A DNA stretch of 64,000 bases from Bacteroidota bacterium (GCA_026224775.1 JAMFRP010000013.1:186001-250000); one strand, 5' to 3'. Counted from the first letter of the stretch, positions 1 to 10,058 are shown. The notes: generated by a model not told the origin, from the sequence alone. Numbers and translations: made by a program.

Positions 1-2
1 GA

Positions 3-1031
3 AAGATGCTTTTGTGGATTTATACCGGTGTGATTTTATCATCAGCCGTGATGCATACGGTTACGCTAAAAAGCATAGACCCCTATTTACATGCTGGCTG
101 GATAGTGCCAATAATAGATGGCATGATATTTTGCAACGGCGTAGCGCGTGCATTTTTTGGCCCGGCAACCTTTACCGTATACGCCCACAGTATCCCGAAG
201 GAACTTTATCCTAATGGCACTACCTGGACTACCTCCACCAAGCGCTTAGCCTACATATTAGGCCCGGCTACCGGAGGCCTGGTGTACGGCTTCGCCGGTA
301 TAACAGCAGCGTTTTACGTGATCTTGTTTTTTGTGGTGGTTGCACTGATACTTGTTTTTTTCATGAAAGAGTATCCGGCAGTATTCAAACCGAAGGAAAA
401 CATTTGGTTCAGCCTGGGTGAAGGTGTAAGGTTTGTATTTAAAACCAAGATGATGCTGGGTGCCATGAGCCTGGATCTGTTCTCGGTATTTTTTGGTGGC
501 GTAGTTGCTTTATTACCGGCTTTTGCCAATACATTGCTAAAAGTGGGCCCCGAAGGACTGGGTATTATGCGTGCAGTATTCTCTACCGGATCGATAGTAA
601 CCCTGCTGATTATGTCAAAGTATTCACCAATGAACAGGCCGTGGCGCAATTTATTGATCGCTGTTACAGGTTTTGGTATCTCTATTATTTGCTTCGGGCT
701 TTCGCGAAATTTTTACCTTACTTTATTTTTCCTGTTTGCTCAGGGTTCATTCGATAGCATTAGCGTGATTATCCGTGGCAGTATAATGCAATTACTCACC
801 CCCGACCAAATGAGGGGCAGGGTATCGGCAGTAAGTTCTATGTTTATCGGTTCATCAAATGAACTCGGTGACTTTGAATCCGGCACGGCAGCAAGTATTC
901 TGGGCCTGGTACCGGCTGTAATTTTCGGCGGATGCGTCACGCTGACGGTAGTAACCGTCACCTATTTCAAAACCAAAAACATGCTACCGCTGTCAATGGA
1001 AGATATTCACAGTTCTGATATAGCCGCCTAA
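3..1031 (+). CDS. MFS transporter (5' truncated by the window edge)
   Basis: Reading frame is open to the left edge; multiple hydrophobic TM segments; MFS-like C-terminal half with 'LTPDQMRGRVSAVSSMFIGSSNELGDFESG'. Confidence 0.8.
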   Translation, partial: KMLLWIYTGVILSSAVMHTVTLKSIDPYLHAGWIVPIIDGMIFCNGVARAFFGPATFTVYAHSIPKELYPNGTTWTTSTKRLAYILGPATGGLVYGFAGITAAFYVILFFVVVALILVFFMKEYPAVFKPKENIWFSLGEGVRFVFKTKMMLGAMSLDLFSVFFGGVVALLPAFANTLLKVGPEGLGIMRAVFSTGSIVTLLIMSKYSPMNRPWRNLLIAVTGFGISIICFGLSRNFYLTLFFLFAQGSFDSISVIIRGSIMQLLTPDQMRGRVSAVSSMFIGSSNELGDFESGTAASILGLVPAVIFGGCVTLTVVTVTYFKTKNMLPLSMEDIHSSDIAA

Positions 1032-1204
1032 AACTATTTGTTTTTATGTTCTGATACTGGATCTCTTGGAATACCACCTTTCAGCCTGTGGTCGGTGTTT
1101 TCACCGCAGATGTTCAGAAGAATAAAAAAGGAAGCATCGGCCTTGTGTGATTCCGACCATGGGGTGGGGACAATGTAACTTAGTTAATGGGGAATAATTC
1201 TTTA

Positions 1205-1362
1205 CCCTCTTTCCAGCTTACCGGAGAGAGGGTCGAACAGCGCAGCGCATTCGGGGTGAGTCGACTGTTCGCCAGTTATTTGCGCCAATGTCGCTCGTAT
1301 ACTCAACTCACCCGGTCTTTGCTTCGCTCGACCACCCTCTCTTTTGCAAGCAAAAAAGAGGG
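1205..1362. repeat. Degenerate long palindromic intergenic element (MITE/REP-like)
   Basis: 'gagagggtcgaacagcgcagc...ggggtgagtcgac' is imperfectly mirrored by 'tactcaactcacccggtctttgcttcgctcgaccaccctctc'; outer arms ccctctttcc.../...aaaaaagaggg. Confidence 0.6.
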
Positions 1363-1382
1363 AATTAAAACGACAATGTAAA

Positions 1383-1456
1383 CTTCCGAACACCTATGGT
1401 GTTTTCACCGCATCATAAAAATGGCCTGATCAGCATGAAAAAGCAGTTTTTTTCAA
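1383..1456. repeat. Dispersed intergenic repeat, copy downstream of the serine hydrolase gene
   Basis: cttccgaacacctatggtgttttcaccgcatcataaaaatggcctgatcagcatgaaaaagcag matches 2926..2998. Confidence 0.65.
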
Positions 1457-1487
1457 CTATCAATTTCGAATTTGCAATTTGATCCCA

Positions 1488-2813
1488 TTAGTTGACTTTA
1501 GTAAAAAGATAGGTAACTCCTCCCTGATTTAAAGAGAAATTATTTTTAGCTGGGTCAAATTGTACGGTAATGTTGGCATAAGTAAACTTATCACCTCCTT
1601 TAGCTTCCAGCGGAAATGCCATCTGACCAGTGGCTTGCGCAAACAGCGCTGTATTGTTTTTAGTAATAGCAATCTTTAAAGGTATTTGGGTACTGGAATA
1701 TTTACCGACATATTTATCGAGGTCGGTCGTAGTTAGTGTAATTGTTTTAAATTCAGGAATTGTAAACGGCTTGCTAAAATAGATGCTTAACGCCCCTGTG
1801 ATTATATCAGTAGTTGAATATCGCACCCCGTTAGAAGTATAAGCTATCGCTAACTTCTCTTGCGGAAAATAAATAAGCCAACTAGAGAATCCGTCGATGC
1901 CTCCGCTGTGCCCATAACCTTTTTTGTCATAAAACGGAATCGTGATCATGGCCATACCATAGTTGTCTTTCATCGTTTTCATCAACTCTAAACTAGCCTG
2001 GCTAATGAGTTTTCCTGCAAAGAGCGCATTTATAAATTTAACTAAGTCAGTCGGTGTAGATACAATAGCACCGGCACCGCCCGGAATACTCATATCCGTT
2101 TCGGGCATTTGCGTCCATTGCCCTGTATATTTGTAGGAGTATGCTTCGTTTTTGGCTGGGTTGGCTTTAGTACCGTAATAAGTGTCTGCCAAGCCAATTT
2201 TGGAAGTGACGCGTTTTTTCAATTCTTCGGCATAGGTTTTACCGGTTAATTTCTCAATAATATAACCCAGCAACACAAAATTTGTATTGCTGTATTCGGC
2301 CTTTGCGTCCGGTTCGAAATCGGGTTTCTGCCGGGCAAAGATGGCAGTCATTTCAGCTTCTGACTTAGGGGTGGCCATATAAGTGGTATAAAGCGAGTCA
2401 CTTGTAAAGTTATGAAGGCCGCTGCGGTGATCAAGCATTTCTACTATGGTGATCTTTTGGGCATTAGGGAGTTGTGGGAAATAAGTAGCCAATGGTGTTT
2501 CAATGCTAAGCTTACCTTCATCAATCAGCTGAAAGATCATAACCGCAGTAAACATCTTACTGATAGAGCCTATCCGGTATTCAGTTTTAATTGTCGCTGG
2601 TGTTTTTAACCCTTCATTTAGCTGGCTGTAACCGATGGCGTTTTGGTAAACTACCACGCCATTGGAAGCTATGGCGATACTACCCATGTTTTGGTCATGC
2701 GTGTTCAGCGCGACAAAAAAGCTGTCTAACTTGGCTTTGTTGAAGCTTTGAGCATGGGTGCAACTTTGTAAAATAAGGAGCAAGAATAAAAAGTTGGCTA
2801 TTTTTTGAATCAT
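1488..2813 (-). CDS. Serine hydrolase, beta-lactamase / class C family lipoprotein
   Basis: Lipobox-like LLILQSC; SxxK motif 'GSISKMF'; YxN motif 'YSNTNF'; 'HSGGIDGFSS' near the C-terminus. Confidence 0.85.
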   Translation of the reverse strand: MIQKIANFLFLLLILQSCTHAQSFNKAKLDSFFVALNTHDQNMGSIAIASNGVVVYQNAIGYSQLNEGLKTPATIKTEYRIGSISKMFTAVMIFQLIDEGKLSIETPLATYFPQLPNAQKITIVEMLDHRSGLHNFTSDSLYTTYMATPKSEAEMTAIFARQKPDFEPDAKAEYSNTNFVLLGYIIEKLTGKTYAEELKKRVTSKIGLADTYYGTKANPAKNEAYSYKYTGQWTQMPETDMSIPGGAGAIVSTPTDLVKFINALFAGKLISQASLELMKTMKDNYGMAMITIPFYDKKGYGHSGGIDGFSSWLIYFPQEKLAIAYTSNGVRYSTTDIITGALSIYFSKPFTIPEFKTITLTTTDLDKYVGKYSSTQIPLKIAITKNNTALFAQATGQMAFPLEAKGGDKFTYANITVQFDPAKNNFSLNQGGVTYLFTKVN

Positions 2814-2925
2814 TGCGTTAGTGTTTAGAAGATAAAGTTATGATTTAATTATATGATAGACCCTATCTACGGTTAGATGCCGCCCCGAGGCGGAAATCGC
2901 ACAAGGCCGATACTTCCTTTTTGCT

Positions 2926-2998
2926 CTTCCGAACAATTATAGTGTTTCGCCGCAGCATAAAAAGACCTGATCGGCATGAAAAAGCAGTCGTTTTTCAA
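2926..2998. repeat. Dispersed intergenic repeat, copy upstream of the serine hydrolase gene
   Basis: cttccgaacaattatagtgtttcgccgcagcataaaaagacctgatcggcatgaaaaagcag, direct-repeat partner of 1383..1456. Confidence 0.65.
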
Positions 2999-3281
2999 TG
3001 AATAATACATAATTTTCACTCAAAAACTATCAATAAACAGGTAAAAACAAACTTTTTTAGGTCGATTTTAGCACTAAAATCGCCGTTTTTAGACTAAAAA
3101 ATGGTTTAAAAGCAATCTAAAAACCGTGTTTTCGATACCATTTAGGGTGTTTTTGGAGTGTTTTTTGTACCAAGTGTACCAGGTGTTCCACTTGTACTGT
3201 AGTGGTACAACAGTACAGCTAACAAACAAGTGATCCAAAGCATACAACTTACGCAGCATTTTTTAGACGATATGTAGTGTA

Positions 3282-4313
3282 TTAAAGTGACGCCCTCTTA
3301 TTATAATAAAAAGGGGCCTCAATTTTCGAGTTTGATTGGTTCAGAATCATATTTGCCGTAACCTTTCCCATATATTGGAAGTCGGTTGATATGGTTGTTA
3401 TACCGTTTAACAGAATTTTTTTAATTGGTGTCTCATTGTATGAGATAACCCCAATGTCTGAGCCCGCCTGCAACCTCGTGGTTGTTAGTTGTTCCAGCAA
3501 TTTCACCAAATCATCTTCCATCAAAACAATATAAACATCTCCTTTTTCCAGTAAATTGTTTTCTATTTCGTTGATAACATCATGCGAAAAACCATATTGC
3601 TGGCAAAATTTTTGGAAACCATAGATAATCTCTTTGGGAAAGTAACTCCTTAACGGAAAAATGAGTTTCAGCTTTTCATATTTACTCAACTCATTTACAG
3701 CCTGCTCAAGCGCGTGATAAATATCTTTTTCAAAATTCTCATAAACAGCGCCATAGTCGCCCGCTAAACCTGGAATCAGTTTATCTAATAGCAAAAGCTT
3801 TTCCTTTGGGATGGTATCAATAATTTCATAATTACGTTCATCCATGCAAAAAAAATGCGGCATGATAACGTAATGGGTATAATTATCTCTTTGATTTAAA
3901 AGTAACTTTTTAAACAAATGCCAGTCATTGTTATAGATATAAAAGTCAACTTTAACATCTATACCTAATGTTGAAACCAAAGAATCATAAATTATTTTTT
4001 TACTGGCACTCAACTTATTAAACAAAAGAAACACTTTTAATTTCTGCTTAAATTCGGTACTACTGATATAGTAACCCTTCCCGGGAGTGGAAGCGATCAC
4101 TCCCATATTTTTCAGGTGGCGGTATCCTTTTTCGACCGTATCCCGGCCAATATTGAATTGAAAGCTTATTTTATTTATTGATGGTAAGACAGCATTTTTT
4201 TTAGCTGCACCAATTTCAACAGACCTTATAATTGAGTTGGCCAGTTGTAAATACTTCGGCATCGACGAGTACTCGTTAACGTCAATGTGTTCTAAAAGTG
4301 AATTCTGCTTCAT
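3282..4313 (-). CDS. GntR family transcriptional regulator with C-terminal periplasmic-binding-protein-like effector domain
   Basis: N-terminal wHTH 'LPSINKISFQFNIGRDTVEKGYRHLKNMGVI'; long LacI-like C-terminal domain; paralog of 19715..20755. Confidence 0.85.
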   Translation of the reverse strand: MKQNSLLEHIDVNEYSSMPKYLQLANSIIRSVEIGAAKKNAVLPSINKISFQFNIGRDTVEKGYRHLKNMGVIASTPGKGYYISSTEFKQKLKVFLLFNKLSASKKIIYDSLVSTLGIDVKVDFYIYNNDWHLFKKLLLNQRDNYTHYVIMPHFFCMDERNYEIIDTIPKEKLLLLDKLIPGLAGDYGAVYENFEKDIYHALEQAVNELSKYEKLKLIFPLRSYFPKEIIYGFQKFCQQYGFSHDVINEIENNLLEKGDVYIVLMEDDLVKLLEQLTTTRLQAGSDIGVISYNETPIKKILLNGITTISTDFQYMGKVTANMILNQSNSKIEAPFYYNKRASL

Positions 4314-4417
4314 TAACTGTTCAATAGCAAGTACGATAAATCATTATTCTGAGCACCGGTTAGCGCACATATGAAAACAAAATCAGTGCATTCTAACCTG
4401 CCGTGCTCTTAACCTGT

Positions 4418-6562
4418 TCAAAACATCCGTTGTAAGTTTTCCCATTTAACCTTCCATTTTCCATTTTTAGGAAAACCAGGGTTAGTGGTTTTGCAGCCAT
4501 CCCATCCTGCACACATCAGCGCCACCGCCGTTAGCAGCCCACCATTTCCAGGAAGATAAACGCGTAATCGTGCATCTTGATAATTATGGCCGTTTGGCAG
4601 GTAGGTATTGGTCTGAATGGGCATAAAAAGCGCGTCAATAGCCTTGTCAGGCAAACCAAGCCGTGTTGCTGCCATTGCAGTCATCGGAAAATCCCACCCC
4701 CAGGTATCCTTCCAGTCCCAGGTTTTCCATATCAGGTCAAATGTCTTTTTCATTACTGCAATATTCAGCCTTTTATTATAGGGCAACATGCCATAAGCAG
4801 CAAGTACTGAAGGATGGTCGGATTCGAGACGTGGGATGCTATAACAGTCCGGTGAACTTTCAGTGGTAAGGTATACGCCATCTTTTTGCGGCAATGCAGA
4901 AAGTTTCTTTAATACCACAGCGTATTTTTTATTCGGGGCAAGCCCGAGTCTTTTTCTCCATTGCTGTGCCGTGGATAAAGCCCAATACCAGTACTGTAGT
5001 TCATAAGTGGGGTTATAAGTATCTTCCGGATTATATCGCTCCTGTGCTGCAATAACACCTTTGCCTAAAACGTAACGGTCATGCGCTTTATCGAAGAACG
5101 GAAACGATGCCATAAAATCGGCAGTTGCAAATACGAGGTCTTTATAACGATTTAAAACTGCCCGGTTATAGTGCGTACGATATACCGCTTCTGCGAATGT
5201 TATCAAATGCGGCTCTTGCCAAATCAGAAAAGCGCCGACAGATGAAGGGCTTTCGTTTCCATCCGGATCGGTCATTTTCTGCCATCGCGCGCCTTTATAA
5301 CCCTGTCTTTGGGCAATTTCTTCAGCTTTGGCTTTTACATGAAAATACCAGTTCATGCTTCTTTCCAGTAATTCCGGCCTTCCCCATAAAGCAAATTGAA
5401 GGCTGTGCCAATAGTGCATTTCAAGGTGAGGTTTGCCATACCAGCTATTGTAGGTAAGCCCAGTTTCCTGGGGAGGGTAATCGCCGGCCTCCTGAATCCG
5501 AAGCAAATATTGCGAAAGTACAATCCGCCGCTCCAGTTCATTTGCCCGCGGATCGGTGCTGCCTGAAAAATCTATGGCTCCTCCATTACTCCAAAATTTT
5601 GACCATTGTTCCCTGTTGTCTAACTGGGTAGCGGTAAAATCCGGCATGGCCAACTGTAAGTTTTTGGCTGTGTACAAACAGCTGAACTGGAAGTGATCGC
5701 TGTCAGAACCCGGTATAAGTAGAAACTGATGTACAGCAATAGTGCGAATTGAAGCGTTACCTTTCCAACCAAATTTAACGTAATACCTGCATGTGTCTAA
5801 CTGGTGATAAACAAGAGCGCCGTTGTTTGACATTTTTATGATACCGGAAGAATGTTTTTCCGGACTTTCCCAATCATCGCCATAGTCTGCAAATTCATTA
5901 GTGGGGTATGGAAATCTCAAAATAACTTTCAAGCGTCCTTTTTTGAGTAAGGCCGATCTGACATCAACCGCTACAAGGTCCATTTGCTGGTGAACATCCG
6001 TCCGTACATCAACGGCATTACCTTCTACAGTAAAATGGCTTCTGATTTCTCCTGTCCACAGGTCAAGTGTCTGTTGAATATCTTTAATATCTTCAATAGT
6101 TGCAACTGAGCCATTGTTTTTAATAATTTCAAAGCCAAGGCCTCCCAGTTGTAACCGGTGTACATTTTGCCGGAACCAGTCAGATGCATCTTTATTACGT
6201 TCCGGCGAATGCCATTGAACAGCGTATGTGCCGCTACGGCTATTAAATTTATATTTTTTTAAGGTCTCTTCAAATTTATACCCTGCCGTATCCCTAAAGC
6301 TGTGCCATCCCCATTGAGATTGTGTCCCTAAAGGGATTCCTTTATCGTAATGTTCCGGGAAACTTTGTAATCCGGTTACATCAACCGTAAATGCGAAACG
6401 GCCATTACCCAACGACAGGGCAGATAGAGAGTCGGTTGAGTTTACAATAACATTATGCCGTTCTACCACTGCCTTACGGTCAATTTTATTTTGTGCAATT
6501 GCCGGAACAATGAATAAAATGTTGCAGAGGAGCAGCGCAAATTTTTGAAAGAATACTCTCAT
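4418..6562 (-). CDS. Six-hairpin (alpha/alpha)6-type glycoside hydrolase, family uncertain (GH65/GH95-like)
   Basis: Signal peptide; N-terminal 'SLGNGRFAFTVDVTGLQSFPEHY'; helical domain with 'GKPHLEMHYWHSLQFALWGRPELLERSMNWY' and 'GYKGARWQKMTDPDGNESPS'; PUL context. Confidence 0.6.
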   Translation of the reverse strand: MRVFFQKFALLLCNILFIVPAIAQNKIDRKAVVERHNVIVNSTDSLSALSLGNGRFAFTVDVTGLQSFPEHYDKGIPLGTQSQWGWHSFRDTAGYKFEETLKKYKFNSRSGTYAVQWHSPERNKDASDWFRQNVHRLQLGGLGFEIIKNNGSVATIEDIKDIQQTLDLWTGEIRSHFTVEGNAVDVRTDVHQQMDLVAVDVRSALLKKGRLKVILRFPYPTNEFADYGDDWESPEKHSSGIIKMSNNGALVYHQLDTCRYYVKFGWKGNASIRTIAVHQFLLIPGSDSDHFQFSCLYTAKNLQLAMPDFTATQLDNREQWSKFWSNGGAIDFSGSTDPRANELERRIVLSQYLLRIQEAGDYPPQETGLTYNSWYGKPHLEMHYWHSLQFALWGRPELLERSMNWYFHVKAKAEEIAQRQGYKGARWQKMTDPDGNESPSSVGAFLIWQEPHLITFAEAVYRTHYNRAVLNRYKDLVFATADFMASFPFFDKAHDRYVLGKGVIAAQERYNPEDTYNPTYELQYWYWALSTAQQWRKRLGLAPNKKYAVVLKKLSALPQKDGVYLTTESSPDCYSIPRLESDHPSVLAAYGMLPYNKRLNIAVMKKTFDLIWKTWDWKDTWGWDFPMTAMAATRLGLPDKAIDALFMPIQTNTYLPNGHNYQDARLRVYLPGNGGLLTAVALMCAGWDGCKTTNPGFPKNGKWKVKWENLQRMF

Positions 6563-6726
6563 TGATCGATTTAATTTTTTTTAGTTATTTAAGGAGATGT
6601 GCTGTGCCTCTTCCCTATTTTTTAAAAACCAGATTAGTTTGTTTCCCTGAAAAGATATCTGCAGCCAAACGACCCACATTTTTACAGAAAGAAAGACCAT
6701 AACGATATACTAAAGAAGGACAATAT

Positions 6727-8157
6727 TTATTTAGCATTCCCTTCCGTTGGTACCTGAAGTTTGGAATTATCGGTGGTAGAGATAACAACATTATTCCATT
6801 GCCAGTTATTTGCAAATTCAATGTCGCCTGCTGTCGCGGCCGCAATGGTAATATTATTAAAATGAAAATTATCTAATCCCGACTGATCCAGCCCGATTGC
6901 GTTAATCGCTTTTTTGGCTCCTGTCACTTTAACATTATCTACATATACATCTTTAAAGTGCGGAATTCCACGCTCTACCGGTTCTACTTTAGTGAGCATC
7001 TTTTTCCAGTGTGGCGGAATATTGTCCATGGTATATCCTTCAGGTAGTTTTGAGTAACTGTAGCTTGGATTCCAGTTCATTGTGAATTGAAACGCGGTAC
7101 CAACGCCATTCATCACAACGTTCTGAAAATGGATATCTTCAATGGTGCCCCCCCTTGTTGTAGCCGATTTGATATTTAATCCGTTACCAGTCCCATTGCT
7201 TTCGAGATCTGTTGCCAGCACATGCCTTATACCGCCGGAAGTTTCACTCCCTAAAGTCAACAATCCCCCGCCTTTTCGAGCGATGCATTTGCGAATCAAA
7301 ATATATTCAGTAGGCTTATTTACGCGTAAACCATCCCAATCGCGCCCCGCTTTCAAACAGAAATCGTCATCATTGCAGTCGATATCACAGTTCTGCACAA
7401 GTATATAGGTAGACGAATCTATATCAATGCCGTCCGTGCTCGGGCCATGTCCGTCAATATTATTACGTACAGTAATACCGTCAACGGTAACCTGGCTTGA
7501 GTACAATAACTGCACCGTCCAAAAACCTGCCTGTTGCAGGGTTACCTGCCTAATGGTAATATCGCTTGAATTGGATACCAGTAATGTGCGTGGCCGCTTG
7601 GCGTCATAATCCACAATCCACCGCAAACCTTTTGGATCATATTCCTTACGCATATTCCAGTATTTATCCCAAAACACTTTCCCCTGCGCGTTAATTAATC
7701 CATTACCACTCACTGCCGCATTTTTTTGGCCGATGATATTGATTAGTGCAGCTGGCCAACGCATTTCAATGCCTGCAACACGTGTATCGATTTCCGGATA
7801 ATCGCCCAGATTCTGACTGCCTAAAATCTCAACGTTTTTAGGTACATCCAGCACAACCCCGCTTTTTATAAAAATCGATCCCGTAAGATATTTACCGGGT
7901 TTAAACGTTACCACACCACCACCGGCGGCGAAACACTTGTCTATTGCTTTTTGTATGGCGCCGGTGGCTAAAGTTTTACCATCATTGGCTGCACCAAATT
8001 CATTTACTTCAATTGTTCTTTTTTCTGAAGGATAAGTTTTTGCGCCAACCTTATTAACCCATGAGGGTTCATCCGCTTTAGCAATTGAAACTACCAACCA
8101 AATAAATACAGGTAATAATCGGAATTTTATCATTTTATTATATACGTTATGATGCAT
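6727..8157 (-). CDS. Glycoside hydrolase family 28 (polygalacturonase / exo-rhamnogalacturonase type)
   Basis: Right-handed beta-helix; 'NIDGHGPSTDGIDIDSS', 'NCDIDCNDDDFCLKAGRD', 'GSETSGGIRHV' resemble GH28 active-site motifs. Confidence 0.88.
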   Translation of the reverse strand: MHHNVYNKMIKFRLLPVFIWLVVSIAKADEPSWVNKVGAKTYPSEKRTIEVNEFGAANDGKTLATGAIQKAIDKCFAAGGGVVTFKPGKYLTGSIFIKSGVVLDVPKNVEILGSQNLGDYPEIDTRVAGIEMRWPAALINIIGQKNAAVSGNGLINAQGKVFWDKYWNMRKEYDPKGLRWIVDYDAKRPRTLLVSNSSDITIRQVTLQQAGFWTVQLLYSSQVTVDGITVRNNIDGHGPSTDGIDIDSSTYILVQNCDIDCNDDDFCLKAGRDWDGLRVNKPTEYILIRKCIARKGGGLLTLGSETSGGIRHVLATDLESNGTGNGLNIKSATTRGGTIEDIHFQNVVMNGVGTAFQFTMNWNPSYSYSKLPEGYTMDNIPPHWKKMLTKVEPVERGIPHFKDVYVDNVKVTGAKKAINAIGLDQSGLDNFHFNNITIAAATAGDIEFANNWQWNNVVISTTDNSKLQVPTEGNAK

Positions 8158-8227
8158 TAAATCCTAAATAAACATATTGAAGAAAGAAGCGAGCAGAGAA
8201 AAATATTCCGCCCACTTCTATTTATAA

Positions 8228-10039
8228 TTAATATGCTGGTTGCTGTTCTCCTTTTAAACCCGGGTCAACATCAATAATGGTTTGTGCTATTGGTAATATT
8301 TCTGACTTATCCTTTTGTAAGCCACGGAATAAACCGGTAACCAGCGCGGCATTAGCACTTAAAACACCTTGTGAATTCAATATTGAACCATTGTACATAT
8401 TTACCACTACGTAACCCGCTTTAACATAATTGGTTGAATCGGTTGGTGTCATGGTAGCGAATCCGGTGTAAGGAATTGCTACTACCGGGTCAGGGTAACC
8501 TGTGGCAATTGTTCTTTTGTAAATTCTGTATTTATCGATGTTAGCATAGGCATTCACATGATTAGCCATATCTATCAGGTTCTGTTTTGTTTGCGTAAGT
8601 GTTTCAAACATTATGCCCCAACGTTCAAGGTCGTAACGGCGCAATGACTCAAAACCAAATTCAAGCTTGCGCTCCAAAATAATAGCATTGCGGAAACCCT
8701 GGTAATTAGTTGGCGTTGTACCTATCAATGCTGCATTACCACCAAAAGCACGGGTGCGTACTTGTTGAAAGGCATTTGTCGCATCGCTTGTCGGTCCGTT
8801 ATTTAATTCGTTTAGCGCTTCTGCATACATTAGTAATATATCAGAATAACGAAGCTCAACCCAATCGATATTACGTTTATTAACTGCAACGCCTCCTGAA
8901 GTACCCCAGTTACCCCTGTACTTGCCAATGGTATTGCCTGAATAGGTATTCATATCATGCCCATTGTCGGAATTAACGCCATAATTGCATATGGTTACGT
9001 CGCGGCGGGTATCGCCAGGTGCAAAGTCATAATAATAAGTTGGTGTTGCAGCCATAGCAGGCTGGCTCTTACCAAAAATACAACTTGGGTGCATATAAAT
9101 ACCATTAGTATAACCTACAGCTGCACCATTGTCATTGGCACCCCATTGGCCAAACTCAAGCATTGACTCATTATCGTAAAGCCCCTGATCCACATCTTGC
9201 CATACAGTTGCATAATTTGGTAACAGATTGTTCTCTCCACGCTGTATTACTTGCTGGCAAGCATCTGTTGCTATTTGATATAGCGCTTTGATACGAGTAG
9301 GATCAGAGCGTTGAGCAATTACCAGTGATGATTGTGCATACGTTTTCAGATCCCAACGCAGGGAATACCCTGCTGCATACAGGCACATGCGGGCCAAAAT
9401 CCCCAAAGCGGATTGTTTGGTAAAGCGCTCAGGAGTAGGCACCATGCCGGTACTTTTCCACGGTAATAAGGCTACTGCCGTTTGCAGGTCTGCAATACAA
9501 CCGTCATAAATTACGTCACGGCTGGTTCTTGATGAGGAGAATTGGCCGGTTACCGTTGCTGATTGGGTGCTATAAGGTACATCGCCAAAAATACGGATCA
9601 ATGTCAAATAATCGTTCGCGCGGATGGCGTAAGCCTCACCCAGCAGCATATTTAGCCTTGACTGATCAGCCGCGGCCACCGTCATTCCTTTAATACCTGC
9701 AATTGCTAAATTGGCATGTTCAATACTTGCATACATGGCCGTATAGGTATTGGTTGGGACTAAAGTGGGGTCAAGTACATAGTTACTAACCTCGTTCTTA
9801 CTGTTGGTTGGCGATTCTGTTGACATACACTCGTCGGTTCCCATACCAAATTGATAATACTCTTCCGTATCAAAGGTTTGAGCGTAACAGCCCACTACTG
9901 CTTCTTCTGCACGGGTTATATTTTCGAAAACAGTTTCGTTATCATACAATGTTGCTGAAGGTTTCGCCAAAAACTTTTTGCAAGAATTAAGTGATATGGA
10001 GATAACTGTTATTGATGTTAATATTAATATCTTTTTCAT
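8228..10039 (-). CDS. RagB/SusD family nutrient uptake outer membrane lipoprotein
   Basis: Lipobox 'SLNSCKKFL'; SusD-type C-terminus 'NAIILERKLEFGFESLRRYDLERWG'; directly downstream of SusC. Confidence 0.92.
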   Translation of the reverse strand: MKKILILTSITVISISLNSCKKFLAKPSATLYDNETVFENITRAEEAVVGCYAQTFDTEEYYQFGMGTDECMSTESPTNSKNEVSNYVLDPTLVPTNTYTAMYASIEHANLAIAGIKGMTVAAADQSRLNMLLGEAYAIRANDYLTLIRIFGDVPYSTQSATVTGQFSSSRTSRDVIYDGCIADLQTAVALLPWKSTGMVPTPERFTKQSALGILARMCLYAAGYSLRWDLKTYAQSSLVIAQRSDPTRIKALYQIATDACQQVIQRGENNLLPNYATVWQDVDQGLYDNESMLEFGQWGANDNGAAVGYTNGIYMHPSCIFGKSQPAMAATPTYYYDFAPGDTRRDVTICNYGVNSDNGHDMNTYSGNTIGKYRGNWGTSGGVAVNKRNIDWVELRYSDILLMYAEALNELNNGPTSDATNAFQQVRTRAFGGNAALIGTTPTNYQGFRNAIILERKLEFGFESLRRYDLERWGIMFETLTQTKQNLIDMANHVNAYANIDKYRIYKRTIATGYPDPVVAIPYTGFATMTPTDSTNYVKAGYVVVNMYNGSILNSQGVLSANAALVTGLFRGLQKDKSEILPIAQTIIDVDPGLKGEQQPAY

Positions 10040-10058
10040 GACTTTTTAAATAACTGAT

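Noticed and set aside
1187-1393. Short ORFs on both strands at 1187-1393
   Set aside because: They lie within the palindromic repeat; the translation mirrors the repeat, not a protein.
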